From Phycisphaerales bacterium (lineage in GTDB: Bacteria > Planctomycetota > Phycisphaerae > UBA1845 > UTPLA1): DNA of 64,000 bases. Shown piece by piece: positions 18,340 through 26,049 of the stretch; within the stretch, counting starts at the first letter, position 1; the number at the start of each line of letters is the position of its first letter. The notes below the pieces were generated by a model, which was not told the origin of the DNA, made no database searches, and was given only the letters and a program-made list of their open reading frames with translations. A program made the translations under genes and the position numbers. The DNA is taken from assembly GCA_022360095.1 (NCBI GenBank), contig JAKSDK010001037.1:1-64000 (forward strand), written 5' to 3'.

Positions 18340-18822
18340 ATGGATTCGTTGGAGCGAAAAAGACAAGATGAGATTGCCGACGGCGAGCGCTGGTTGGCGA
18401 GCTTTCCCGCGCCGTCTGCATCTCCGGAGTTGATGAGCCGGGTGAAACAGGCGGCCCATGGCGAGCTGGGCCGCTTGCAAGCCCGGATCGAATGCCGACG
18501 TTGGGCGCCTTGGCACGGCGTCGTGGCAGCGGCGGCAGCCCTCGTCTTAAGCACGACGATCGGTTGGTATTCGATGACGATCGACCGAGGTCTCGCCCGT
18601 GGCGATTTCGGGGTCACTGAAATCCTGGACGAATTTGCGTTCGATCCCGTTGATGAGTCGCTTGTCGATCTTGAGACACTGTCCGCGGAAGACGCCTGGG
18701 CGCTGAGTGGAAGCTCGCTTTACGAGGCCATGGAAGATGTCCTGACGGATGATCCGGCAGACGAGTCGTATGACAGGGGCGTGTTGTTGCCGCCACAGTT
18801 TGGCGCGGGCGAGGATGTGTGA
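18340..18822 (+). CDS. Single-pass membrane protein, putative anti-sigma factor
   Basis: 160 residues: a charged N-terminal segment of about 60 residues, one transmembrane helix (about 65-82, WHGVVAAAAALVLSTTIGWY), and an acidic extracytoplasmic part of about 75 residues. No zinc-finger HxxxCxxC motif is seen. Position right behind an ECF sigma gene (3-base gap) and the inside-membrane-outside layout make an anti-sigma role likely, but this is inference from context. AAGGGA lies 7 bases before the ATG. Confidence 0.6.
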   Translation: MDSLERKRQDEIADGERWLASFPAPSASPELMSRVKQAAHGELGRLQARIECRRWAPWHGVVAAAAALVLSTTIGWYSMTIDRGLARGDFGVTEILDEFAFDPVDESLVDLETLSAEDAWALSGSSLYEAMEDVLTDDPADESYDRGVLLPPQFGAGEDV

Positions 18823-19721
18823 TGAAGATGTGGGGTTGGAAATTCGGCCTGGTCGGTTTGTCGGGTGTCACTCTCACGGCATTGGCGTTGATTCATCCCG
18901 TGATGGCCGAAACGAGCGGCGTGCCGGCAGATCGGGTGGAAGCCGAACAAGCGGAGGATTCGGATCACCGACCGCTGGCCGGTCCCCGGGGTCGGGGCGG
19001 ACGGCCACCGCGCGAGGCGGAAGACTGCGTTCAGGAAGGTGAGATTGACGAGGAAGATCGCTCGCGCCGCTTTGAACGTGGCAAGCGAAGTCGGCGAAGT
19101 GATTTCATGGGCCCGTCGCGGCGGCAGGTTTCGAAAGAAATGGTCGAGCGCGTCATGGAGGTGTTGGAATCGGAGTTGCCGGAATGGCACGAGCGACTTG
19201 CGGATATGCGCCAGAATGACCCTGAGCGATTCAGCAAGGTCTTTCGCCGCATCTTTCCGATGGTTCGCGAGTACGTTTCTCTTCGAGAGCACGATCCGGA
19301 AATCGCCGAGACGGTCATTGAAGAGTTCAAGATCGAGCACCGACTGCGGGAATTGAGCAGGCGATATCAGGCGGCCGAGGCTGATGCCGTTCAACGATCG
19401 GAATTGGATGCAACCATCGAGGAGTTGGTCCGAAGGCAGTTCGAGTTGAGGATGAAGCGTCGAAGGGCCCGGTTGGACGAAGTCGAACAGCGTCTTCAAC
19501 GGCAGCGCGAGAAATACGAAGCGGACATGGCCAACCAGGACGCAATGATCTCAAAGCGAATTGAGAGGGTTAAGCAGGGCAAATTCAAGAAGTTCAGAAG
19601 TCGTGGCAAGAGGTCGCGTGCTTTCGATGAGCATCCGCGGGGTCGTCCTGATGATGACGGCAGGAGGCCGCCTCGTCAGCGACGTCCAGGACGTGACGTC
19701 GACGAGGAGGAAGGGCTGTAA
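18822..19721 (+). CDS. Secreted, highly charged coiled-coil protein of unknown function
   Basis: 299 residues with a signal peptide (KMWGWKFGL...ALIHPVMAE). The mature part is very rich in Arg and Glu. Residues about 100-250 form long amphipathic helices (for example EMVERVMEVLESELPEWHERL and LDEVEQRLQRQREKYEADM), followed by a basic, Gly/Arg/Asp-rich tail. The helical, periplasmic layout recalls Spy/CpxP/ZraP-type envelope-stress proteins, but no LTxxQ motif is present. The ATG shares one base with the stop of the preceding gene and follows GAGGA by 6 bases, so it belongs to the sigma-factor operon and is probably part of its response. Confidence 0.6.
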   Translation: MKMWGWKFGLVGLSGVTLTALALIHPVMAETSGVPADRVEAEQAEDSDHRPLAGPRGRGGRPPREAEDCVQEGEIDEEDRSRRFERGKRSRRSDFMGPSRRQVSKEMVERVMEVLESELPEWHERLADMRQNDPERFSKVFRRIFPMVREYVSLREHDPEIAETVIEEFKIEHRLRELSRRYQAAEADAVQRSELDATIEELVRRQFELRMKRRRARLDEVEQRLQRQREKYEADMANQDAMISKRIERVKQGKFKKFRSRGKRSRAFDEHPRGRPDDDGRRPPRQRRPGRDVDEEEGL

Positions 19722-19781
19722 ACGCTCGACCTTCGGTTCAGCACGCGGAGAGCAAATTCCGTTTTACTCGGGCGCAAAGTG

Positions 19782-19816
19782 AAAGCCCCGGTCAGGGATG
19801 CCTGACCGGGGCTTTT
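19782..19816. terminator. Bidirectional intrinsic terminator
   Basis: A perfect 15-bp stem (19782-19796 with 19801-19815, 4-base loop) starting AAAGCCCCGG, flanked by A and T runs on both sides. It lies between the convergent coiled-coil gene (plus) and the nucleotide-sugar decarboxylase (minus) and can end both. Confidence 0.85.
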
Positions 19817-19855
19817 GGTTGGTGCGATCGGCGCCCAGGGCGCATCGTGTTGTCT

Positions 19856-20806
19856 TTATCGCTCGATGGCCTGTTTGAAATAGGCGATGGTCTTCGCAAT
19901 TCCTTCGTCAAGACTGACTTTGGGTTCATAGCCCAGCAGTGTTCTCGCGCGTGTCAGATCCGGTCGGCGACGCACGGGGTCATCCTGCGGCAGGGGTTTG
20001 TGGATGATCTCAAGTGGGCGTCCGATCGCAGCCTCGATCGCCTTGACGAGTTCAAGCAACGAAATCTCTTTGTCATTGCCCAGGTTGATGGGGCCTGTCT
20101 CGTTGCCGTCCATGAGCCGACAGAGACCGTTGACTAAATCGGACACATAGCAAAAGCTGCGCGTTTGCTCGCCTTCGCCGTAGACCGTTAACGCTTCGCC
20201 GCGCAGGGCCTGGCAGATGAAGTTGCTCATGACCCGGCCGTCGTCGATGGACATGTTCGGGCCGTAGGTGTTGAAGATGCGGGCCACTCGGATGGCGAGT
20301 TTGTGCTGCCGGTGGTAGTCAAACATCAGCGTTTCGGCCACGCGCTTGCCTTCGTCATAACAACTCCGAATCCCGATCGGATTGACGTTGCCCCAATAGT
20401 CTTCGGGTTGTGGATGAACCTGCGGGTCTCCGTAGACCTCCGAAGTGCTCGCCAGGAGAAGCTTCGAGCCCACGCGTTTGCACAGGCCGAGCATGTGATA
20501 GGTCCCCATGACGTTGGTCTTGATCGTCTTGACCGGGTTGTATTGATAGTGGACGGGACTGGCCGGGCAGGCGAGGTGAAAGATTTCGTCCACCTCGATC
20601 GTGATCGGCTCTGTGATGTCGTGGCGGATAAACTCGAATCGGCCGCTCTGAATCATTTCGCCGTAGCGGTCGCCGAAGTTGTCGAGCGATCCGGTAAAGC
20701 AGTTGTCCAGGCAGATGACATGGTGGCCTTCGTTAAAAAGCCGATGGCAGAGATGAGAGCCGATGAAGCCGGCGCCGCCTGTCACAAGGATCGTTTTCCG
20801 CGACAT
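19856..20806 (-). CDS. UDP-glucuronate decarboxylase-like NAD-dependent sugar epimerase/dehydratase
   Basis: 316 residues, an extended SDR. Motifs: [11 protein letters not shown] at residues 8-18, [21 protein letters not shown] near 80, STSEVYGDP near 118, Y-D-E-G-K active site near 148, and [11 protein letters not shown] near 172. CPASPxxYQxxPxxT and YDEGKR are characteristic of UDP-xylose synthases, which turn UDP-glucuronate into UDP-xylose; a related 4,6-dehydratase cannot be excluded. ATG 20806 with AGAGGA 6 bases upstream is preferred over GTG 20824. Neighbouring glycan genes suggest that it supplies an activated sugar for surface polysaccharide. Confidence 0.88.
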   Translation of the reverse strand: MSRKTILVTGGAGFIGSHLCHRLFNEGHHVICLDNCFTGSLDNFGDRYGEMIQSGRFEFIRHDITEPITIEVDEIFHLACPASPVHYQYNPVKTIKTNVMGTYHMLGLCKRVGSKLLLASTSEVYGDPQVHPQPEDYWGNVNPIGIRSCYDEGKRVAETLMFDYHRQHKLAIRVARIFNTYGPNMSIDDGRVMSNFICQALRGEALTVYGEGEQTRSFCYVSDLVNGLCRLMDGNETGPINLGNDKEISLLELVKAIEAAIGRPLEIIHKPLPQDDPVRRRPDLTRARTLLGYEPKVSLDEGIAKTIAYFKQAIER

Positions 20807-21127
20807 TTCAAGTCCTCTTGACACAGAGTATGGTTCGAATCGATGACCGTCAAACGGCGGCCATCCGATTGGCTGCCGTAAGACATTAAGTCATTGTCGG
20901 GTTCAACACCAAAATCGTCGGCTATCGGTTATGTCAACTTGTGGCCGACCGGAGCGACGGAAGCATCGACCACTCCGATAAAAACGATTCAGCAATATCA
21001 ATCATTCGGTCGATCTTCTTAACTCTTAGCTCCTCGCACGACGGGCTGCGGCTCACGATACGCGCGGTTGCTTATGGAGAATTTTGCGCCTGCAAATCTC
21101 GCGCATGGAACATCAAGGAGGCAAGTG
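20807..21127. other. Intergenic region between the sugar decarboxylase and the repeat protein
   Basis: About 320 bases between divergent genes. A TTGACA on the minus strand at 20937-20932 has no good partner -10, and no convincing promoter was found for the plus-strand gene. Apart from a strong ribosome site AAGGAGG at 21115-21121, nothing else is recognised. Confidence 0.4.
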
Positions 21128-23296
21128 ATGAATCGGAAAATCGTCATTAAGGCAATTCTTGCGGGTATCCTCGCTGCCTTCTGGCCCGTCAGTGCTCAGG
21201 CGGCCAGAGTTTTCAACACGCTCAGCGTAGACGGCGGGACCGCCTGGGTTCCCAGCCAGGGCGACGCCGAAGTCGGCGAAGGCGGTTCTTCCGTCACCGT
21301 CGCCCCGGGCACGGCCGTCAATGTTGATATCAACCTCGACCTGACGGACGAAAGCCAGTGGGGCAGTACGCGCTGGGATGTCATTAACACGGGCGCGTTT
21401 GGTTGCCAGGACATTGATCCGGATTTCTTTGTCGGCACCAACCTGGGCTCAAGTGTGACGATCGACACGACCGGGCTGAACCCCGGCACGTACGACGTCA
21501 AAATCACGGCCTATACCGACATCCCGAACGGTCCGTGCACCAATCTGAATTTCAACGACTTTATCATTCTCACCGGCGCACTCATCATTTGCGACGATGC
21601 CGATGGTGATGGAGTTTGTGGAGAAGACGATAACTGCCCGGGGACGCCCAATCCGAACCAGGAAGACGGCGATGGTGACGGGGTCGGTGACGTTTGCGAC
21701 GAATGTCCGCAGGACAATCCGGATGATTCCGATAATGACGGCCTTTGTGATAGTGAGGACGAGTGTCCGAACGATCCGGACAATGATGCCGACAATGACG
21801 GACTCTGCGGCGATGTAGATCCGTTCCCAAACGACCCGGACAACGATGCGGACGGTGACGGGATCGGTGGTGACGTCGATGAATGCCCGAATGATGCCGA
21901 CAACGATGCGGACGGTGACGGGATCTGCGGCGACGTCGATGAGTGTCCCAATGACCCTGACAACGATGCGGATGATGACGGGATCTGCGGCGATGTCGAT
22001 GAGTGTCCGAACGACCCTGACAATGATGCGGACGGTGACGGGCTCTGCGGCGACGTAGATCCGTTTCCGAACGACCCTGACAACGATGCGGATGGTGACG
22101 GGATCGGCGGTGACGTCGATGAATGCCCGAACGATGCGGACAATGATGCGGACGGTGACGGGATCTGCGGTGACGTCGATGAATGCCCGAACGATCCTGA
22201 CAATGACGCGGATGATGACGGGATCTGCGGCGACGTTGATGAGTGTCCGAACGACCCTGACAACGATGCGGACAATGACGGCCTCTGCGGTGATGTAGAT
22301 CCGTTTCCGAATGATCCTGACGATGACGCGGACGGTGACGGGATCGGCGGCGACGTCGATGAATGTCCGAATGATGCGGACAATGACGCGGATGATGACG
22401 GGATTTGCGGCGACGTCGACGAATGTCCGAACGATCCCAACAATGACGCGGATGATGACGGGATTTGCGGCGACGTCGATGAATGTCCGAATGATCCGAA
22501 CAATGACGCGGATAACGACGACATTTGCGGTGACGTCGATGACTGCCCGAACGACCCGAACAATGACGCGGACGGCGACGGACTCTGCGCCGATGAAGAT
22601 CCCTTCCCCAATGACCCTGACAACGATGCGGACGATGACGGTCTCGGCGGCGACGTCGATCCTTGTCCGAACGATCCGAACAATGACGCGGACGGCGATG
22701 GTGTTTGCGGCAACGAGGATCCCTTCCCGAACGATCCTGACAATGATGCCGATGGAGACGGCGTCGGCGGTGACGTAGATAATTGCGTTAACATTCACAA
22801 CCCGAACCAGAACGATGCGGATGGAGACGGCATCGGTGACGTATGCGATTCCGATTTGGCGCTGGAGGGTTGCCCCGAGGACCTGACCATCACAGCCGAC
22901 ACCGATGAAGGGGTCTCGCTCAATTTTGAGATGCCGGTCGCGGTCAACGGTCTGGGGGATGTGGCCGTCACGGTTGATCCCGAGCCCGGTTCGAGCTTCC
23001 CCGTTGGGACGACCAACGTCGTTGTGACGGCTACGGATGATTTTGGCAAGACCGCGATCTGTGCGTTCAAGGTGACCGTGACCGCGGATACCGAACCTGC
23101 GGGTCAGACGGAGACGACGCCTGGAACCGAAACCGGAGGGACGACGACGACAGGCGGGACGAATCTGCCGTGCAACCCTCTCCTGAATCAGAGTCTGTTC
23201 GGCTTCGCTTGCGCTCCCTGCTTCCTGGCCGGTATGGTCCTGACCTTCCTGGGCATGATCGGCATGAGGCAGCGGATGATTCGACGGCGACGTTAA
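21128..23296 (+). CDS. Secreted Ca-binding TSP3-like repeat protein with HYR domain and C-terminal membrane anchor
   Basis: 722 residues. A signal peptide (NRKIVIKAIL...SAQAA) precedes a 130-residue beta-rich region, then a long run of thrombospondin-type-3/DxDxDG calcium repeats, mostly a 20-residue unit like NDADGDGICGDVDECPNDPD. Next is a HYR-type Ig-like domain (about 580-660: GCPEDLTITAD...FPVGTTNVVVTATDDFGKTAICAFKVTV), a Thr/Gly-rich linker, and a C-terminal tail with NLPC, a hydrophobic segment holding CAPC, and RQRMIRRRR. Such proteins are stiff, calcium-dependent surface stalks or adhesins. ATG 21128 has AAGGAGG at ideal spacing; the frame continues back to 21068. The tail lacks a PEP motif, so anchoring may use another sortase-like route. 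Confidence 0.88.
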   Translation: MNRKIVIKAILAGILAAFWPVSAQAARVFNTLSVDGGTAWVPSQGDAEVGEGGSSVTVAPGTAVNVDINLDLTDESQWGSTRWDVINTGAFGCQDIDPDFFVGTNLGSSVTIDTTGLNPGTYDVKITAYTDIPNGPCTNLNFNDFIILTGALIICDDADGDGVCGEDDNCPGTPNPNQEDGDGDGVGDVCDECPQDNPDDSDNDGLCDSEDECPNDPDNDADNDGLCGDVDPFPNDPDNDADGDGIGGDVDECPNDADNDADGDGICGDVDECPNDPDNDADDDGICGDVDECPNDPDNDADGDGLCGDVDPFPNDPDNDADGDGIGGDVDECPNDADNDADGDGICGDVDECPNDPDNDADDDGICGDVDECPNDPDNDADNDGLCGDVDPFPNDPDDDADGDGIGGDVDECPNDADNDADDDGICGDVDECPNDPNNDADDDGICGDVDECPNDPNNDADNDDICGDVDDCPNDPNNDADGDGLCADEDPFPNDPDNDADDDGLGGDVDPCPNDPNNDADGDGVCGNEDPFPNDPDNDADGDGVGGDVDNCVNIHNPNQNDADGDGIGDVCDSDLALEGCPEDLTITADTDEGVSLNFEMPVAVNGLGDVAVTVDPEPGSSFPVGTTNVVVTATDDFGKTAICAFKVTVTADTEPAGQTETTPGTETGGTTTTGGTNLPCNPLLNQSLFGFACAPCFLAGMVLTFLGMIGMRQRMIRRRR
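21719..22798 (+). repeat. Coding tandem repeat, 18 units of 60 bp, with 240-bp higher-order period
   Basis: Eighteen in-register 60-bp units (20 codons) encode the Ca-binding repeats. From 21779 a block of four units (ending DPFPNDP, GIGGDVDECPNDA, GICGDVDECPNDP, DDDGICGDVDECPNDP) recurs at 22019 and, with decay, at 22259, so the array grew by duplicating a 240-bp block as well as single units. Later units are more diverged. The register never breaks the reading frame. Confidence 0.9.
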
Positions 23297-23323
23297 AGAA
23301 ACCCGATACAGTAGTTTTCACTG

Positions 23324-23361
23324 AACCCCGCTCTTTCTACGAGAAAGGGCGGGGTTTTTTT
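23324..23361 (+). terminator. Rho-independent terminator after the repeat protein
   Basis: A 15-bp stem (23324-23338 with 23342-23356, one G-U pair, 3-base loop) followed by seven T, 27 bases after the stop of the Ca-binding repeat gene. Confidence 0.92.
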
Positions 23362-23475
23362 AATGCGATTCCAAAACTCACAATCTGAGTCCGCATAATG
23401 GGATCTAATTTATTCGCAAATTCGAAGAATCAGGCCTAAATGGGTCTTTGAGGTGCGGCTCGGAAATCTGCATGA

Positions 23476-23505
23476 TTGACACGGTTTTCGCCTTGTCCGT
23501 AGAAT
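23476..23505 (+). promoter_or_regulatory. Predicted sigma70 promoter of the GT2 gene
   Basis: TTGACA (23476-23481) and TAGAAT (23500-23505) with an 18-base spacer. The start point would be near 23512, about 75 bases before the glycosyltransferase ATG. Confidence 0.65.
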
Positions 23506-23587
23506 CTAACCACCACCTGTTTTATGCAATCCGGGCATTTGCTTGTGTTTTGGTGTGGCCGTTAAGCATCGAGGTTGATACTGGGCG

Positions 23588-25123
23588 ATGAACGAACCGA
23601 CGTTTTGGCATTATTTGCTGGTGGCTGGTCATCTGGGAGTCTGTCTTTGCCTGGCGATTTACGGGGTGCATCGCTATTCGCTCGTTTATCTGTACTACAA
23701 GTACCGTCGCAACACGCCTCGGGCCAAGTCCCGCTTTCTTCAGAAGCCCATGGTTACGATTCAGTTGCCCATGTACAACGAGCAGTACGTTGCTCAGCGA
23801 ATCATCGAGGCGACCTGCCGAATCAAGTATCCCCGTGACCGACTTGAAATTCAGGTGCTTGACGATTCGACGGATGAAACGGTCCAAATCGCGCGTGAGA
23901 CTTGCGCGGAGATGCAGGCCCAGGGATATCCCGTCGTGTTGCTTCATCGCGACAATCGGGAGGGTTACAAAGCAGGCGCCCTGGAGGCCGGGCTCAAGGT
24001 GGCGAAGGGTGAATTCATCGTCATTTTTGATGCAGACTTTCTGCCGCCCGAGGATATTCTCGAACACCTGATCGACCACTTTACGGATCCGAAAGTCGGC
24101 ATGGTGCAGGCGCGTTGGGAACATATCAATCGCGAGCATTCATATTTGACCAAAGCCCAGGCGATTCTTCTCGACGGTCATTTCGTCATCGAGCATGCGG
24201 CTCGGAATCGATCCGGCCGGTTCATGAGTTTTAACGGGACGGCCGGGGCCTGGCGGAAGTGCTGCATCGAGGAGGCCGGCGGTTGGCAGCATGATACCCT
24301 GACGGAGGATCTGGATCTTTCCTATCGCGCCCAGATGAAGGGGTGGAAGTTCGTTTATCTTCCGGAGGTGACGAGTCCCGCGGAGTTGCCCCCCGAGATG
24401 AATGCGTTCAAGAGCCAGCAGCATCGTTGGGCAAAGGGCGGTGCGCAGACCTGCCGCAAACTTCTGCCGCGTATTCTGAAATCTCGCCTGCCCTTGCGAA
24501 TCAAGGTCGAGGCCTTCTTTCACCTGACCAGTTGGTTGAGTTATTTTCTGATCGTGTTGCTCACGTTCATGCTGTTTCCGGCGCTGTTTTTCAAGGCTTA
24601 TGTGTTTCAGGACAGCCGGTTGATGCAAGTGATTCTGGACGGTTCGCTCGTAATCCTGGCCACGTTTTCCGCAAGCACTTTTTACGTGGCTTCGCAGCGA
24701 GAGATCTTTCGGACCTGGGCCGAGAGCATCAAGTATCTGCCTTTCCTGATGAGCGTCGGCGTCGGTATCTCGTTGAACAACGCCCGGGCGGCCTTCGAAG
24801 GATTTTTCGGGAAACCTTCCGAGTTCGTTCGCACGCCGAAATTCGGTGTGTCGGGGGATCATGACCGTCGATGGCAGGCCAAGGCGGGCAAAAATCGGCT
24901 TGATCCCAAGCGGGTTCAGGGATGGTGTGAGCTTTTAATGGCTTTTTATATGGGCGGCTGCGTTTTCTACACGCTGTCTCAAAAGATGTGGCTTGGCTTG
25001 TTTTTCATGTGCTTGTTTACGGTCGGCTATTTCTACATCGCGATTCTGACCTTCCACGGCCAATATCAATCGGCACGGATGCCCTCACGAGTTGATCGTG
25101 GCACCGAAGTAAAGACTCTCTAG
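23588..25123 (+). CDS. Processive family 2 glycosyltransferase (cellulose synthase-like)
   Basis: 511 residues, an integral membrane polysaccharide synthase. One helix near residues 8-30, then the GT-A domain with D92-D93-S, D148-A-D150, T239-E-D241 (base) and Q277-Q-H-R-W281, the full D,D,D,QxxRW set of processive enzymes. Four or more helices follow (about 305-350, 370-400, 450-490). The family includes cellulose, beta-mannan and poly-N-acetylglucosamine synthases; this one most resembles glucan/mannan-type synthases, and the sugar is not predictable by eye. A good promoter and terminator bracket it. A lipoprotein and a GH20 hexosaminidase follow. Confidence 0.92.
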   Translation: MNEPTFWHYLLVAGHLGVCLCLAIYGVHRYSLVYLYYKYRRNTPRAKSRFLQKPMVTIQLPMYNEQYVAQRIIEATCRIKYPRDRLEIQVLDDSTDETVQIARETCAEMQAQGYPVVLLHRDNREGYKAGALEAGLKVAKGEFIVIFDADFLPPEDILEHLIDHFTDPKVGMVQARWEHINREHSYLTKAQAILLDGHFVIEHAARNRSGRFMSFNGTAGAWRKCCIEEAGGWQHDTLTEDLDLSYRAQMKGWKFVYLPEVTSPAELPPEMNAFKSQQHRWAKGGAQTCRKLLPRILKSRLPLRIKVEAFFHLTSWLSYFLIVLLTFMLFPALFFKAYVFQDSRLMQVILDGSLVILATFSASTFYVASQREIFRTWAESIKYLPFLMSVGVGISLNNARAAFEGFFGKPSEFVRTPKFGVSGDHDRRWQAKAGKNRLDPKRVQGWCELLMAFYMGGCVFYTLSQKMWLGLFFMCLFTVGYFYIAILTFHGQYQSARMPSRVDRGTEVKTL

Positions 25124-25162
25124 TACTTTGCGCTTGACGTCTTCCGGGATCTGAGAATCTTC

Positions 25163-25191
25163 TTGACACTGAACAAGTGCGGATTTACATT
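25163..25191 (+). promoter_or_regulatory. Predicted sigma70 promoter of the lipoprotein gene
   Basis: TTGACA (25163-25168) and TACATT (25186-25191) separated by exactly 17 bases, 40 bases after the GT2 stop. The start point would be near 25198, about 50 bases before the lipoprotein ATG. Confidence 0.6.
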
Positions 25192-25249
25192 CGCGCCGGC
25201 TCGGCGAGCGCATTTTTGAGTCAACGTCGGGAACGAAACGGAATTCGTT

Positions 25250-25966
25250 ATGTGCAACTCATCCGGATGGATCTGGCGGTCAGTGGACGATTCCTTCAGT
25301 TTGCGAAACCGAAGCACGGTGCTGCTGTTATGGACCGGTGGCTTGGTCTTGGGCGCGAGCATCACAGGTTGTCAGGGATTTTCGCGCGAACGATCGGCCA
25401 CCGAGGTCTTCAAGGTCCAAATCGACCGTCAGGAAAATGGCGCGGCCCAGTCTCCTCAAGAAAACCCAGGGCATGAATCGAAACAAACCCAGCCGCGCCG
25501 TCTGGCATTTGAAGTGACAGGTTTCGGGCGTCAGCCCCTTGCTCACGGAACACAGGAGCGGCGGGCCGCGGCACGGCAGGCGGCGATTATCGATGCTTTT
25601 TGTAAGGCGTTGATCGAAGCGCGCCGGTCACGTGGACAGCCGGCGTCAAATTTCACAGCCAAGCTGGGGCAACATTTGACGGTCGCTCATCGAGACATCG
25701 GGAGCGGTGACGAATTTGAAGTTCGTTTGGTCGCCGGTGGGGCTGAGAAGCGATTCATTGTGCAAGACGGTGTACTCCAGCACCTGCCACACGACTTCAA
25801 GTTGATTCACAAGCTTTTCGACGAGACCCGGGGTGAGTTTTCGCTTCTGCCGACGGGGCCGTCGGCTGCACCCGACACTTATGTCGCGAACGTGGGTTAC
25901 TATTTGCCGGTGGTTCAGGATGGGGCGCTGGCCGGTCGTGGCCCGAGTGAGAGGCGCGGCGAATAG
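25250..25966 (+). CDS. Putative lipoprotein of unknown function
   Basis: 238 residues. Residues 22-41 are hydrophobic and end in I-T-G-C41, an acceptable lipobox, but the 20-residue N-terminal lead is long, so the true start may be internal (no ATG is available nearer). The segment AARQAAIIDAFCKALIEA near residue 105 recalls LPP20-type lipoproteins. The C-terminal half (FEVRLVAGG, DTYVANVGYYLPVV) looks like a beta domain. It has its own promoter and is followed by a GH20 gene, so it may be an envelope partner of the glycan genes. Confidence 0.6.
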   Translation: MCNSSGWIWRSVDDSFSLRNRSTVLLLWTGGLVLGASITGCQGFSRERSATEVFKVQIDRQENGAAQSPQENPGHESKQTQPRRLAFEVTGFGRQPLAHGTQERRAAARQAAIIDAFCKALIEARRSRGQPASNFTAKLGQHLTVAHRDIGSGDEFEVRLVAGGAEKRFIVQDGVLQHLPHDFKLIHKLFDETRGEFSLLPTGPSAAPDTYVANVGYYLPVVQDGALAGRGPSERRGE

Positions 25967-26049
25967 CGACGGAACCGTGACGGAGGATATGAGCAATTCG
26001 CTATTCCACGGTCGCGTCGTCGGACCATCTGATTCCGAAACCACGTCGC

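Noticed and set aside
17197..18516. Minus-strand frame of 439 residues covering rpmB and the sigma gene
   Set aside because: It crosses rpmB in a different frame and the ECF gene in antisense; both are strongly supported, so this is spurious.
21449..22798. Two very long antisense reading frames (over 400 residues) across the Ca-repeat gene
   Set aside because: They arise because a 60-bp, GC-skewed repeat keeps stops out of all frames; composition is repetitive Val/Ile/Arg or Ser/Pro and there is no ribosome site.
21719..22798. CRISPR array
   Set aside because: Units follow each other without unique spacers and keep a single reading frame, so they are coding tandem repeats.
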